Source: Podocnemis expansa (taxonomy: Eukaryota; Chordata; Testudines; Podocnemididae). From it: a stretch of 64,000 nt of DNA. The notes beneath the pieces are model-generated. The model searched no databases. It saw only the letters and a program-made list of their open reading frames with translations, and was not told where the DNA came from. The number at the start of each line of letters is the position of its first letter. Within the stretch, counting starts at the first letter, position 1. The DNA lies in the NCBI GenBank assembly GCA_007922195.1, contig ML681989.1, forward strand, positions 51,126,933 to 51,190,932. The letters run 5' to 3'. Both the position numbers and the translations under genes were made by a program. This document shows positions 11,169 to 23,896 of this stretch, in pieces.

Positions 11169-12780
11169 TGTCCTCTAGTGAAGCGAGACTGGGTTAGAAT
11201 AAACACCCACAGAAGGAATTGCACTTATCACCCTGCATTACCCAGCAGACAGGCTTGCTCTCCATGCCCCTGGCTGCTGGGTCCTTGGATATAAAAATAC
11301 ATAATTTCCAAAAGTTATGTTAGGAGGCCTTAACTTCCCAGTAGTCCTTGTACAACTTGCTTGCCCTTGCCAGCATCTTCCTGCTATGCTGAGCCATCAG
11401 GGTGCTTCCCTTCCTGGATTTGGGTGGCAGTATTGCTGCAGTCAATACTGATCACTGGGAGGCTAATTGCCTTCCCTGAGGCACTCTACCTCCTTGAGAG
11501 CCCCAGGGTTTCCCTACTGTGTCCCACACCATGATAGGCCTCACAGTAACCCTAATGTAGGCCCTGTGGACTTTCATTCACTACCCATGCAGCTAGTATT
11601 GCTACCTGGGGATACACCACTACCACAATATCAGACCACGTGATCTGTAGTCCCACTGGACTAAGCCAATCTCCCACCCCATCAGCATACACCAAACAAG
11701 ACTAGATCAGCTTCACTGAGAGCTACTTTCAGACCCACAGCTCCCAGGGCCCCTCCTAAGCACCTGACTGCTCTCAGGCATGAGTGTTTGTGCGTGTCTA
11801 AACAGCAGTCTTGTTCACCACAATGGACCTCACAACCTTAGTCACTACCTAGGCTGTGAACAGAATCTGGTTCTTCAGTAGACCCCACAACTGTCATCAC
11901 TACTTATGCAAATAACCAGAAGCTACTGAGTGTCTGTGTCAGAGACTGCTATATTAACCTGCTACTTGAAAAGCCAATTTCAAAATCAACTCTCTCTGTG
12001 TTTCTGTGCTGACAGTAGCTGCACAGTCCTGCCGTGGTTGCCAAATCTGTTGCTGGAGTCAAGCCTCCTGCCAGGGAAAGATGAACTTGGGCAACTACTT
12101 GTAGTCCACAGATTAAATTTATATTTGGCCAGGTCTGGTTGCAACCCACAGGTGGTTCTCCCCCACACCAAATCAGAGCTGCTGCTGTATCAGTACTTTA
12201 ATCACAGAGAAGATATCAAGTTCAAATCAGAAAAGGCTTTATTAATCACAATGAATTAATGAGTAACAGATTAAACTAACATATTAATTAGGGTAAAAGC
12301 ATAGATGTTAAAGTGCATATGTGATTTTAAGTCCTTAGGATAAGTGTCAGTGATGGTATGTGACAATTACATAGCCATTATTCTTCTCCCCTGCAGGGTG
12401 CTGTCATCTACCATCCAGACAAAGACCACAGCGAGGGATCAAATGGACACGAACCTGGGTGTCTTGACTGTTTAGGTGTGCCACAGGACTATGCCTCAAC
12501 AGCACAACAGGACCAGGTGAAGCAGGTAAGCTGGTAAATATCTGTTTCTTCTTGAGTCCCTCACAGTCTTTGACTGGTAAAATAGACAGAACACATGAGC
12601 TATTTGCCACTATGACAGACAGCACTGGTCTCAGGGCTCAGCAGCAATTTATAACCTTATTTCCCACCAAAAGGGCTTTGCACATGGCTCTCTAAACCTT
12701 TTGCATGAAGTATGCCAGTGTTTGTGTATGGCACTAGAAAATGGTGCACATGCCCTTTGGAGTTTGCACACGGCCCCTCC
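11169..12780 (-). other. Possible leader and LTR of the minus-strand gag-like element
   Basis: Read on the minus strand, an AATAAAGCC signal lies at about 12235-12243, upstream of the gag-like start at 11168. This would fit an R/U5 region and leader, but I cannot define LTR borders, a primer-binding site or a second LTR. Otherwise I see nothing else in this stretch. Confidence 0.25.
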
Positions 12781-12849
12781 TTAATTGACTGTTATGCACT
12801 CAGCACTGAAGAGCAGGAAAGGCTCCCAGTCTGCCCTTTTGACCTTCTT

Positions 12850-15800
12850 TAACCTATTATTGATATAATGGGAGATGCTCAAACAATCTCTATGCCTGAT
12901 AGTAGCATTGAGGGGCAGGAACCTGGATTCAGAAAAGACAGTATAGCTGCTAGAAAGGAGGGAAGCACAAATGCTGGTCTGAGGGGTGATGTTGGCAGTA
13001 GTAATAAAAGGCCATGTCGGGTACAGAATGTGAGCACAGCCGAGCATCAAAAGCTAAAATGTTTATATACCAATGCGAGAAGCCTAGGTAATAAAATGGA
13101 GGAACTGGAACTACTAGTAGAGGAATTGAAACTGGATATTATAGGGATAACAGAAACATGGTGGAATAGTAGTCACGACTGGTGTACAGGCATTAAAGGC
13201 TTTGTGCTCTTTAGGAAAGACAGATGTAATGGCAACGGTGGCGGTGTGGCATTGTATATCAATGATTCAATAGACTGCAAAGAAATTCAGAGTGATGAAA
13301 TTAGCAGGACAGAGTCTGTCTGGGCCAAAATCACATTGGAGAAGAAAGCTACTAGAGTTTCTCCTGGATTAGCGCTTGGGGTGTGTTACAGACTGCCGGG
13401 ATCTGATTTTGGACATGGATAGAGAACTCTTTAAGACCTTTAAGGAAGTAAACACTACTGGGAACTGTGTCATTATGGGAGACTTTAACTTCCCAGATAT
13501 AGACAGGAGGATTTGCGCTAGCAGCAATAAAAGGGCCCAGATTTTCTTGGAGGTGATAGTAGATGAATTTCTCCATCAAGCAGTTTCCAAACCAACGAGA
13601 GGAGATGCGATCTTAGATTTGGTATTAGTCAGTGGTGAGGACCTCATAGAGGAATTAGTTGTAGGGGACAACCTAGGCTGTAGTGATCATGAGCTAATCC
13701 AATTTAAACTGAATGGAAGGGTTAACAAAAATAAATCTGTGACCAGAGTCTTTGACTTCAAAAGGGCTAACTTCAAAAAATTAAGGGAACTAGCTAAGGA
13801 AGTGGACTGGACCAAAGAATTCATGGATATGAACATTGAGGATGCTTGGAACTGCTTCAAGACAAAGCTGCAGGAACTATCTGAAGCCTGCATTCCAAAG
13901 AAGAGGAAAAAATTTTCAGGCATGGGTTCTAAACCAAGCTGGATGAATGTACATCTTAAACAGGTGATTAGGAGGAAACAGAAGGCCTAAAAGGAGTGGA
14001 AGTTGGGAGGGATAGGAAAGGAGGACTACCTTTTAGAGGTCAGAGCATGTAGAGATCAAGTGAGGAAGGCCAAAAGCCAAGCAGAGTTGCACCTTGCAAA
14101 GGGAATCAAAACTAATAGTAAAAGGTTCTTCAGCCATATAAACAGAACGAAAACACAGAAGAAGGAGGTTGGATCACTATACACTGAAGATGGGGTAGAG
14201 ATCAAGGATAATCTAGGCATGGCTGAATATCTAAATAAGTACTTTGCCTCTGTCTTTAATGAGGGTGATGGTGAGATTGGGGACAGAGATAGGGCAGCTA
14301 ATGGGAATGTAGAAGTAGAAATTACCATATCTGAGGTGGAAGCCAAGCTTCAGCAGCTTAATGGAACTAAATCAGAGGGTCCAGATAATCTTCATCCAAG
14401 AATTTTGAAGGAATTTGCACATGAAATTGCCAGCCGGTTAGCAAGGATTTTTAAAGTATCGGTGAACATGGGGTTGTACCTTATGACTGGAGAATTGCTA
14501 ATGTAGTCCCTATTTTGAAGAAAGGGAGTAAAACTGATGCAGGTAACTACAGGCCTGTCAGTTTGACTTCAGCAGTATGCAAGGTCTTGGAGAAAATTTT
14601 GAAAGAGAAAGTACTTAAGGATATTGAGGAAAATGGTAACTGGGATAAAATATAACACGGCTTTACAAAAGGTAGATCATGCCTGACCAACCTGATCTCC
14701 TTTTTAGAGAAGATAACAGATTTTTTGGATAAAGGGAATGCGGTGGACCTAATTTACTTAGATTTCAGCAAGGCATTTGATACAGTTCCACACAGGGAAT
14801 TATTAGTTAAATTGGGGAAGATGGGGATTAATATGAAAATAGAAAGATGGATAAAGAACTGGTTACAGGGGAGACTACAGAGAGGCATAGTGAAAGGTGA
14901 ACTGTCTAGCTGGAAGGAGGTTACTAGTGGAGTTCCCCAAGGGTCAGTCCTGGGACCCATCTTATTCAACCTTTTCATTACTGACCTCAGCACAAAAAGT
15001 GGGAATGTGCTAATTAAGTTTGCAGACGACACCAAGCTGGGAGGTATTGCCGATACGGAGGAAGATCGGGATAGCATACAGAATGGTTTGGATGACCTTT
15101 TAAAGTGGAGCATTAGAAATAGGATGAAATTCAACAACGGGAAGTGCAAGGTTGTGCACTTAGGGACAAATACCAGGAATTTTTCTTATAAGTTGGGTAT
15201 ACATCAGCTGTAAGTGGCGGGGGAGGAGAAGGATCTGGGCGTACTGGTTGATCACAGAATGACAATGAGTAGCCAATGTGATGTGGCAGTGAAAAAAGCT
15301 AATGCAGTCCTGGGGTGCATCAGAAGAGGTATTTCCAGTAGAGATAGGGAGGTGTTAGTACCATTATACAAGGCACTGGTGCGACCTCACTTGGAGTATT
15401 GTGTACAGTTCTGGTCACCCATGTTTAAGAAAGATGAAGTCAAACTGGAACAGGTGCAAAGAAGGGCTAGAAGGATGATTCGTGGAATGGAACATCTTTC
15501 CTATGAGAGACGACTTAAAGAGCTTGGTTTGTTTAGTCTGAGCAAAAGAAGGCTGAGAGGAGATATGATTGCTCTTTATAAATACATTAGAGGGATCAAT
15601 ACAAGGGAGGGAGAGGAATTATTTGAACACGGCACCAATGTGGACACAAGAACAAATGGATACAAACTGTCCTTCAGAAAATTTAGGCTAGAAATTAGAT
15701 GCTGATTCCTAACCATCAGAGGAGTAAAGTTCTGGAATAGTCTACCAAGGGAAGTGGTGGGGGCAAAAAGCTTAGGTGCCTTCAAAACAGAGCTTGATAA

Positions 15801-16261
15801 GTTTATGGAGGGAATGATACAATGTACAATGTAGCTTGGCCATTGTCTGTCTTTTACTACTAGTGATGGGTATGATAGTGACCTGAGAAGGGGCATTAGA
15901 TCGAGTGGGTTCTGAGCTTTTACAGAGAAGTTCTTCTTAACTGGCTGTTGTGGACTTGCCCTCATGCTCAGGATTTAACTGATCGCCATATTTGGGGTTG
16001 GGAAGGAATTTTCCCCCAGGGCAGATTGGCTTGGGTGCTGGGGTTTTTTGCCTTCCTCTGTAGTATTGGGCATGGCTCGCTTGCTGGTTAATTCTCTGTA
16101 TTAAAGTCTTTAAATCATGATTTGAGGACTTTAATAGCTCAGTTATGGGTTTGAGATTCATTCTAGGAGTGGGTGGGTGAGGTTTTTTGGCCTGCAGTGT
16201 GCAGGAGGTCAGACTAGATGATCATATCGGTCCCTTCTGACCTTAGAGTCTATCAGTCTAT
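12850..16261 (+). mobile_element. CR1 LINE, 5'-truncated, with EN-RT ORF2 remnant and 3' UTR
   Basis: The element runs from the start of ORF2 to the CR1-type 3' end, 'tcccttctgacctta' plus 'gtctatcagtctatg' near-octamer repeats. ORF1 is missing. A Harbinger MITE is inserted in the terminal repeats at 16262, after which 'tatgagtcta' resumes at 16689. The 5' boundary is approximate. Confidence 0.9.
12868..15705 (+). pseudogene. CR1 ORF2 (endonuclease and reverse transcriptase), inactivated
   Basis: Open pieces at 12868-13422, 13376-13990, 14003-14506, 14725-15213 and 15214-15705 together form one EN-RT protein. The endonuclease shows TNARSLGNKMEEL, IGITETWW, GGGVALYI, GDFNFPDID and the terminal SDHE. 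The reverse transcriptase shows YRPVSLTSAVCKVLEKI, DFSKAFDTVPH, SGVPQGSVLGPILFNLF and FADDTKLGG, so the catalytic aspartates are present. It is inactivated by a frameshift near 13390 and in-frame stops at about 13988, 14504, 14655 and 15211. The C-terminal part ([15 protein letters not shown], then [19 protein letters not shown]) matches the other CR1 copies at 27.9 and 28.6 kb. Confidence 0.9.
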
Positions 16262-16688
16262 GGCTATGTCCACACATACATCATTATTTCGAAATAAGTT
16301 ATTTCCAAATGAGTTATTTCGAAATAAAGTCCTTATTTCGAAATAAGTTAATTCGAATTAAGGGAAAGCCTGCTTTCAAAACAGCTGTTATTTCAAAATG
16401 GTTATTTCGAAATAAGGCTGTTCGGACATGTTGTTTCAAAACAGTTGTTTCGAAACAATGGTGTTGTTTCAAAACAACGTGTCCGAACACCGTTGTTTCA
16501 AAACAGCCGTTTTGAATCAACGGCTGTTTCGATATTGAAGCAGGTTTAATGGTTCCGAAACAATGCCTGTTGTTTCGAAACAACGGGTCCCGTTGTTTCA
16601 AAACAACAGTACGTTGTGTGGACATGAGAATTTTTATTTTTAAACAACCAGTGTTGTTTCAAAATAAAAGACTCATGTGGACATACCC
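16262..16688. mobile_element. Harbinger MITE inserted in the CR1 tail
   Basis: Ends are GGCTATGTCCACACAT and the complement of GGACATACCC. The flanks share CTAT (16258-16261 and 16688-16691), consistent with a 3-bp Harbinger-type duplication. The interior is a chain of palindromic words: TTATTTCGAAATAA on the left, GTTGTTTCGAAACAAC and GTTGTTTCAAAACAAC in the middle. The insertion site is inside the near-octamer repeats of the CR1 3' end, so the MITE is younger than that CR1. Confidence 0.85.
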
Positions 16689-16691
16689 TAT

Positions 16692-19570
16692 GAGTCTAAT
16701 AATTTCAACATGCTGTTTCCCGTTAACACCTGATGTGCAACTTTTCTAGCCCTCTGTTGTGGGAGACATATATTGACTTCTTCAAAGACAGCCACCATGT
16801 CCATATGAAGGTTTTCTAAATATCTCCCAGAATTGTTAACACCACTCCAGCTCCACTGATGCCGGTAATGTTAGCACTATTCCAACAGGCTGTGGGCTGA
16901 CATAAACATTAACACCGTCAATTAGTCCTGTTTGAAACGGGACTCAGATGTCACTGTGGTAAAAGCATCTGAGCTCTGTCTACACTAGTGCATCCACAAT
17001 TGCTTTTATTAGTAGAGCCGCATGGGTGGTAGGGCACTGACAGGAGATTTGACAAGTGCAGAGACAACCTAAGCGTGGAGCTGAAGAATTCCATTCTTGC
17101 AGAGTTCAGAAGCTGTGGAAGGCTTAGCTTCAGGCTCCGGCCCTGTACAGATCCTAAGTGAAGGTATAAATGTTCCTATTGTCCCTGCTCACATGCACTA
17201 GATGGTTTTTTTGCTATGTAATTCTGCAGGAGTGCAGACTGGGCCACAGACTGATAGATGTAATGTGATGGCTAAAGAAACTCTTGAAAGAGCAGTTGTG
17301 ACTTCTCTTCTTGCAGGAAGAATCTTTAATGGAGCAGTAGGTAGTCTTCTGTATAAAGTTTGTTTTTCAAGTAGCTTATTTACAACTCCCTGATGACAAG
17401 GATATCAAATGAAGGTTACATCAGAGACCTTTAGGCTGTTGCAAATTATAAGGCAGGAGACAGGCCTGTCATATTTTCCATTATGAAACCTTATCTGTAC
17501 TTCGTATATGCAGAAGGGCAAACCAATTATTATTGTCAATACAGACAGGTAAATGGTGATGCTTCCATCTGCTCTGTAATGGGGTCTAAAGAAGTTAGAA
17601 ATGTGCTGTGGTGCAAAGTTTGTTTTTTTTAAAATATAGATTGAAATCAAATTTTCTTTGAGCTGAGTAAGCAACTCATGATAAAAAGATTCATAATTTT
17701 AAGGGCTTCTTTTCAAAAGATGGAAATTCTGAGAGCTGAAATCCATGGAGCCATAGGATCTCATTATCCTTTCCCAGTAAAAAAATTGTTTTGAAATTGA
17801 GTTATAGAAGGCTGGTGACCTATATGAAATAAATTAATTGTGTCAGTGCTGTTACTACAGTTGTCCAGATCACAAAAACACCATCCCAGCTGCCACCAAC
17901 TAGAATTCTGGTGGGCAGAATCAGTCAAGTGACTGATGAATAGGCATAGAAACTGAACTACTCTCTCAGCGCTAGGAAAACTCCAGCTCTAAACTGCCCT
18001 TTCAGCATTAGTGATGCTCCAGAGCAGAACTAGGGCAGAGAGCTCTCATTTCCACTGCCAATGTGGTACCTTCTCTGTAGATATTCAGGGAATTTTGAAT
18101 GTCATGCCTGTTAGCACAGCACTACAATGCTGTACTCACTTAAGGGTCACTAGCTCTTTTGTTAAACCACTACATTTTTCACCTGGAAAGGGTTTGATGT
18201 AGAGGCACAGACTCTGAGTATTTGATTTTATGATCCAATTGGCTAGAACCACTGCTACTTTGTGCTGAGCTGCTGACAGATTCTGGCTATAATGCCAGAG
18301 TATCTGGTGCTAGTAAAAGGCTGATTCTTCTCATGGCATAGATGTCCCTACATATCCATTCCTTGGCAGGAGTAAAGTGCTCTAAATTACACTTGCTTGT
18401 AACAGCAAGGGGGTCATACACCTGCTGGGGATTACACCCACTACTGTAGGCAAGGCATGCTGCCTTTAATAAGTGCTAAATGGGCAAGCGAAAGAGCTAG
18501 GCTGCCCTCCATGTTTTAACTTTACCAGGTTTGCATGTGTTAAAGACAGCGTGCTCTGTCTAAACTAGACTTTTAAAACATGCTCAGTAATGTGGTATTA
18601 TTGTGTGCTAACCTAACATTGCCCTTAGTGTGAGTCTAGTTCGGGTCTTCTGCCACCATCTTCTGCCTCCCTTGCAGTATTCTCCCAGGACATGAAGTTA
18701 CTGGGGGTGTAGCTGGAGGTACAGGGGAGTATTGGGGGTGGTCACTAAATTGGTATAACACTATTACTAGCTGACAACTGGGGGGGAGATGTTGGGAAAT
18801 TCAAGGGGGGTATAGAGGTGGTGTCAGGGAAATCCCTGCTCCCTTGTGCTTCGTGAGTCATGTCCAGCAGTCATGTTGTTCGGGACTGCTTTTGGAGGGG
18901 CATATTCTCTGCTCCCACCGTGAGGTGCTGTCAGCTTCTGCTGGGGACTGGAGGTGTTCTGTGCCTCTGCCACAGCCCCAGGGCTGGAGGAGCTCACTCA
19001 GTCCAGGAGTAGAGAAGTTTTGTGGCCCTGTTATTATTGGTGGGGCTCATGTCCCTACTTCTCCTCCTCTGTCTCTGAATGTTCCCTTCCCTGCCCACCC
19101 CACTACAAACCAACCACTCTGTGTGGTCCCAAATTCACACTTCTGCCACATGCTAAAGTCTCTGTATGTTCTCCATGTCCCCACATCTTACTGCCTCCCT
19201 TTCCCCCATGCCAGAAACTTTGCATGCATCCCAATACCCTCTTTGTCCCACCTGTCTTATTTCTTTCCTTTTATCTGTCTGGGAGACCAGTAATTCTGAG
19301 TGACTGTCAACATTTTTCAACCACTAGAAGGATGGGCAGAGCTGAGCTGGATGGGGGGGGGCAGTTATTGTTATCTGCAAGTTGTTAATGGCAGCCATGA
19401 TGCCATCAACCAGTTTTTTGCTCCACAGACAATGCCATCTTCCCCATATGACATGGGCTCTGTGTTCTGCCCCCCCCAGCTGACTCATACTACTGTCTCT
19501 CCTCTTAGCCATGCCAGAATTTCTGCCTGTTCCTCCCATTCCCAGGAGTCTACTTGCCACTCTTTCCCTC
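16692..19570. other. Unassigned intergenic sequence
   Basis: AT-rich to 18.6 kb, then pyrimidine-rich from about 18.84 to 19.58 kb. The longest open frames (18844-19293, 18954-19388) are low-complexity and have no splice or protein-family support. No repeat family was recognised. Confidence 0.4.
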
Positions 19571-19790
19571 TGTAACAATATGAAAATGCTAGCAGACATT
19601 TTCAGGCAGCATACTGTTTCCTGGGGAAATGGAATGCAGGACCTCCTGGGGAAACTGTCTGAGAAGCTACCATGAGGTAGAAGAAGCCATGATGTGACAG
19701 TAAAGCTGGAGTTTGTAAATTAACCTTGTGTCAGAGCAAGATCTCATATGGCAGATGATTCAGACATAAAGCATAAAACATGGTAGCAGT
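19571..19790 (+). other. Possible 5' LTR end of the Ty3/gypsy element
   Basis: A stretch starting TGTAACAATATG and ending near CATAAAACA is directly followed by TGGTAGCAG (19780-19788), which resembles the start of a tRNA primer-binding site (compare TGGTATCAGAGC). It lies about 390 bp before the gag-like frame. Without a matching 3' LTR this remains weak. Confidence 0.3.
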
Positions 19791-20176
19791 AGTAATAAAA
19801 TCTTAGACAGCAGGAGAGACCATTCAGAGCTGCAATGCAGAGAGCAGAATATGTCTGTGAGTACATGGTTTGTTTTACAAGAAAAGGATGATAACAGAAA
19901 ATGGAGGGGCTGATGCCTCCAGAGACATTAAATCTGCAAGCTAAGAATTGAGCTCAGACATGAAAGAGCTGGAAAGGGGACTTTAACTTCTATGTAGTTA
20001 TTGCTATGACAAATAAAAAGCATGCTGTGAAAATAAAGCTGTTTTCTTACCTGATTGGAGAAGGGAAAGCAAAAGATAAGTGAGACTTTGGGCATAGAAA
20101 TTCCCCAAGCTCAATACAGCTTGGAACAAAAATAGGCTCATTTGATATTCCCTGAAACCCCAAAAAGAATGAAACC

Positions 20177-23100
20177 ATGGCAAGATATAATTTCTTTACG
20201 CAGGCTCAAGCAGCTGCAAAGGGTATAAATGAGCTCAGCATTGCTTTAAAAGTGCAAGCAGCCAGTTCTAATTTTGGAAATATTAAAGATTCATTGATAG
20301 GAGACTGGATAGCATGTGGGATGAAACTCACAAATATGAGAGCAGTTGCTGAGGGAGCTGACTTGATATTACAGGAAAAGCTTGGAAATACATTGGGCTG
20401 CACAGCTATGCAAAAGAGGATTAGAGTCCCGGAAAGGCAGGACCAGAAACTGTCAACACAGTACATAAAAGAAATTAAAAACAGATACAACATCAGTAGA
20501 TGGCAACAGTACAGACGCATGCAGATACTGTGGGGGGGGAACATGTAAGACAGAATGAAAAGTTTCTAACTTTTGAAAAACAGCCACATCTGTGACACAT
20601 TTAATCACTTTGCAGCCATGTGTATATCCAGAGAGAAGAAAAACAAATCCAAGGTACACACAGCAATTGAAGAGAGCAACACTGAGTTTGAGGACATTAT
20701 GTGGTTAGCTGGTAAACACAGTAAAATAAGACCCTGTTAAGCACCAGAAACAGTTATATGCACCATACAACTTGGGAAGAATGTACCATGATTTCAGTTA
20801 GAATGGGCTAATGTTACAATTTGTGCCACAATCTGTCTCGTTCCAAAGGGGCAGCCGTGTTAGTCTAGTAAAGCAAAAAAAGCAAGGAATCTTGTGGCAC
20901 TTAATGACTAACAGATTTATTTATCGCATGAGTTTTTGTGGGAGAAAATCCCACTTCACCAGATGCTTTGAAGAGCTTTTCAAAGCGTCTGACGAAGTGG
21001 GATTTTCTCCCACGAAAACTCATGCGATAAATAAACCTGTTAATCTGTCTTGTGAACCCAAACATATGGTTGGAAGAGACTAAGCAATTGTCAACAACCT
21101 ACAGTCTGCCACATTACAGCCCATGGAGAAAAACGAAATTAAATTAAGTAATCCAAGAATGGTCTGGATAGATGGTGAGACAGCAGTACCACTTCTGGGC
21201 AGCAAGGATGCCCAAACCATGAACCTGATAAAAGTACAGTTCCAGAAGATAACTAAAATGGATAGTAGGGTGATTGAAGATACCTGGGGTTTTATTATAT
21301 TGGCACAGAACATGATACCTAGGGAGCAAAGACATGTGTTTCAGGGAGGTGACAGACACCTTCTATAAAATAAAGATTGATACCATCGTGAAGCCAGTTA
21401 AACTGATAAAAAAGAAAAAAAATTACCCATTATGTTATTGCAATCACTGAAGGAGTAAGTGCTGAGCCTATAGAATCATGGAATAATACAGCCTCTAGAG
21501 AAGGGCTCAGACTGGGATAAACAGTCTTGAGGTGGTAAGAAATTCATTCAGAAAACTGAAAATATGCAGACATCCTAAGTCTTTAAATGAAGCTTTGACA
21601 TGGAACCATTTCCCGCTGCCTACAGTTGAGGAGATATTACCAGATCTGTCTCAAGCAAGACTTTTTATAGCATGTGAGGTAAAAAATGCCTTCAGTGGCA
21701 CATGGGTGTTTTTCTCCACCCTGGACAGCCACCACCAGTGGCAGCAGAGGGGCCTCTTTGCCCACCAAAAGTGGCAGTGCCAGCATTTCAGCGGTGTCCT
21801 CTAACATGCTGTATACCTAGGTGCCTCAGTTTTGGGGCTTGTGCCTAGCTGTGTGACACATTTGTCAAGCCCTGTATTAGCAATATTCTTTGGAATGTAA
21901 AATGTAAAAATTCACCAGTCCATTTTCTTTTGAACCGCTGATATATAATCTGACCATACACCTCTCAGAAGCATTTGGAGGAAGCCATTGTGCAGTGTAC
22001 TCAAGTGCTTCCGGGAGGTGATGGGACCGTGGATGTACAGATCAAGTCTTGCCCAGGCAGAAACTTGGTTTCGATGTACCTCTTGAGCCCATGCATATCT
22101 GCCAAAACCCAGCAAGGAAGGATCTGAAGAGACTGAGATGGAGACAATAAATATGTACCTACCTATCTTGGAAGAAAGGCTGAGAAATGTACAGAACAAG
22201 ATAGAATGTTGCAGACATTGAAACTCATGATCCTACAAGGATGGTCTGTGACCAAAACTGATGCACCTGAACAGGTAACACCATTCTTTCAGTGGAGAGA
22301 CAAGTTTTGTGTGCAGATGGCATTATATTTCAGGAAGAAAGAGCAGTTACTGCAGCAGCTTTTAGGCATGAGATTATGCACATAGTTCATTTGTCACATG
22401 TGAGAATAGTAGATTTTATAAGATGAGCCAGAGAGACTCTATACTGGTCAGGAATGAATGGACAAATGAACAGTTATGGATGTTCATGAAAAAGTGAGAT
22501 GTATATAGGTCATGGGAGGTTTGTGAACCAGACACCTTGTGGCAGCACAAAGTTGCAAAAAGACCCTGGGCAAAAATGGGAGTGGATTTGTTTACCTTTG
22601 GGGACAAAGGATACATGATCATTGATCTTTTTGCAGTTTCTGGGATCCAGAACAATCATATGGAAGATAAAAGTGCACTTTGCATGGTATGGGATACCAG
22701 ATATCATGATTTCTGATAGCAGATCACAGTTTGTTTCAGAAGAGTGCCAGAAGTTCAGTAAGGACTGAGTTTTTGATCATATAACTTCTTCACTGAGGTA
22801 TCTTCAAAGCAACAGCAAAGTTATTCAACAGTAAAATATGGTAAGAAACTGTTGAGATAAGAAAAAACTCCAGATGTTAACCTATACTTAGCACTACTAG
22901 ATCACAGGAATACTGCCTCTTAAGGCTTAAATTCTAGCCTGCCCAAAGATTGATGAGTCAGAGAATGAAGATTCTCTTGCTGACAAGCAGAAGGTAGTTA
23001 GAACTTGGGTACTGAGGTGCTTCTCTTGATGACTACAGAGAAACCAACAGAAAAAGATGAGCATTTTACTACAGCAGCTCTGCGAGAGATCTCCCAGATC

Positions 23101-23420
23101 TGAAGCCACATGACTAAGTGCATATACAACCATTAACAAAAGAGGATAAGTCAAAACTACAGTAGTGCAAACAGGAAACCAGAGATTTCATCAAGTTCAG
23201 TGGGCAGATGGTGAGGTGAAACTGTAGGCACTCAGGAGAACATAAGAAACCTCTAAGGACAATACAGACAACAAACATCTTATGCTTCTACTGCAGGAGA
23301 ATCCTGAGCTGAAAAACTGTAGAAGCAGACAGTGTCAGGGGCATACCAAAGGAAAAACAGAAGGAAGAGGGTGTTTTGATGGAGACTACAGCAACACCAA
23401 CCCTAAAGACTGTGATTTCT
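20177..23420 (+). pseudogene. Ty3/gypsy retrotransposon remnant: gag, reverse transcriptase, integrase
   Basis: The order on the + strand is that of a Ty3/gypsy element. Gag is at 20177-20548 (ARYNFFTQAQ, FGNIKDSLIGDWIACGM), followed by half a zinc knuckle (CRYCGG, about 20515-20535, read across a frameshift). The reverse transcriptase start is at about 21370-21700, with LKICRHPKSLNEAL and HFPLPTVEEILPDLSQARLF. Integrase-like words follow at 22150-22800, including a spacer-like LYWSGMNGQM and FAWYGIPDIMISDSRSQFVSEE. Stops and frameshifts are everywhere, so nothing is expressible. A SINE pair interrupts it at 20845-21050 and an unrelated insertion may do so at about 21705-21890. Confidence 0.8.
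20845..21050. repeat. Two SINEs head-to-head forming a near-perfect inverted repeat
   Basis: The first copy starts with the tRNA-derived head (AAAGGGGCAGCCGTGTTAGTCTAG) and runs to 20975 on the + strand. From 20976 the sequence returns on the opposite strand. Arms of about 70 bp (20905-20975 and 20976-21046) pair with a handful of mismatches and no spacer. The pair lies inside the Ty3/gypsy remnant. Confidence 0.85.
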
Positions 23421-23556
23421 CAGATGGGAGGAAAACAGCACTAGGGAACTGCCAGTGAACTGCACCACACTACAGGAGGGCAGACTGTTAAAAGACCTGC
23501 TCATCTGAGGGGTTTTATGTGATAGACTTCCAAGCTGTACAGGTGTATAACTAGAC

Positions 23557-23731
23557 CAGTAGTTCTCAACCACTGTGTTGGGACACTTTACTGTGTTGCC
23601 ACACAGCAGTAAGTGTGCCACAGAGAGCCGGGGAGGTGGCTGGATTGGGCTGGGGTGTGGTCTTGTGTGTCCTGTACGGTCACGTTATGTTGCTAAGTGT
23701 GTTGTGACCCACAAAAGGTTGAGAATCACTG
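23557..23731. mobile_element. hAT (Charlie-like) element
   Basis: Ends CAGTAGTTCTCAACC and GGTTGAGAATCACTG are inverted repeats. Flanks AACTAGAC (23549-23556) and AGTTGGAC (23732-23739) match at 5 of 8 positions, and all differences are transitions. It is old and non-autonomous. Confidence 0.7.
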
Positions 23732-23896
23732 AGTTGGACAGCAATCAGTGCAGCAACTGCAAGAATGGTCAGCATATGATAGGAGTATGTAAGGGAAGCT
23801 ATGGAGTATTCTAGGGTGTGTTTCCCTCAGTCTTACTCTCCTTTGGAAATGTTCCATTTTGTATTACATAAAAACCAGTTATCTAGTTATTTATCT

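Noticed and set aside
18844..19575. Possible gene with overlapping frames on both strands
   Set aside because: Low-complexity pyrimidine-rich sequence; no splice pattern, domain or start context supports it.
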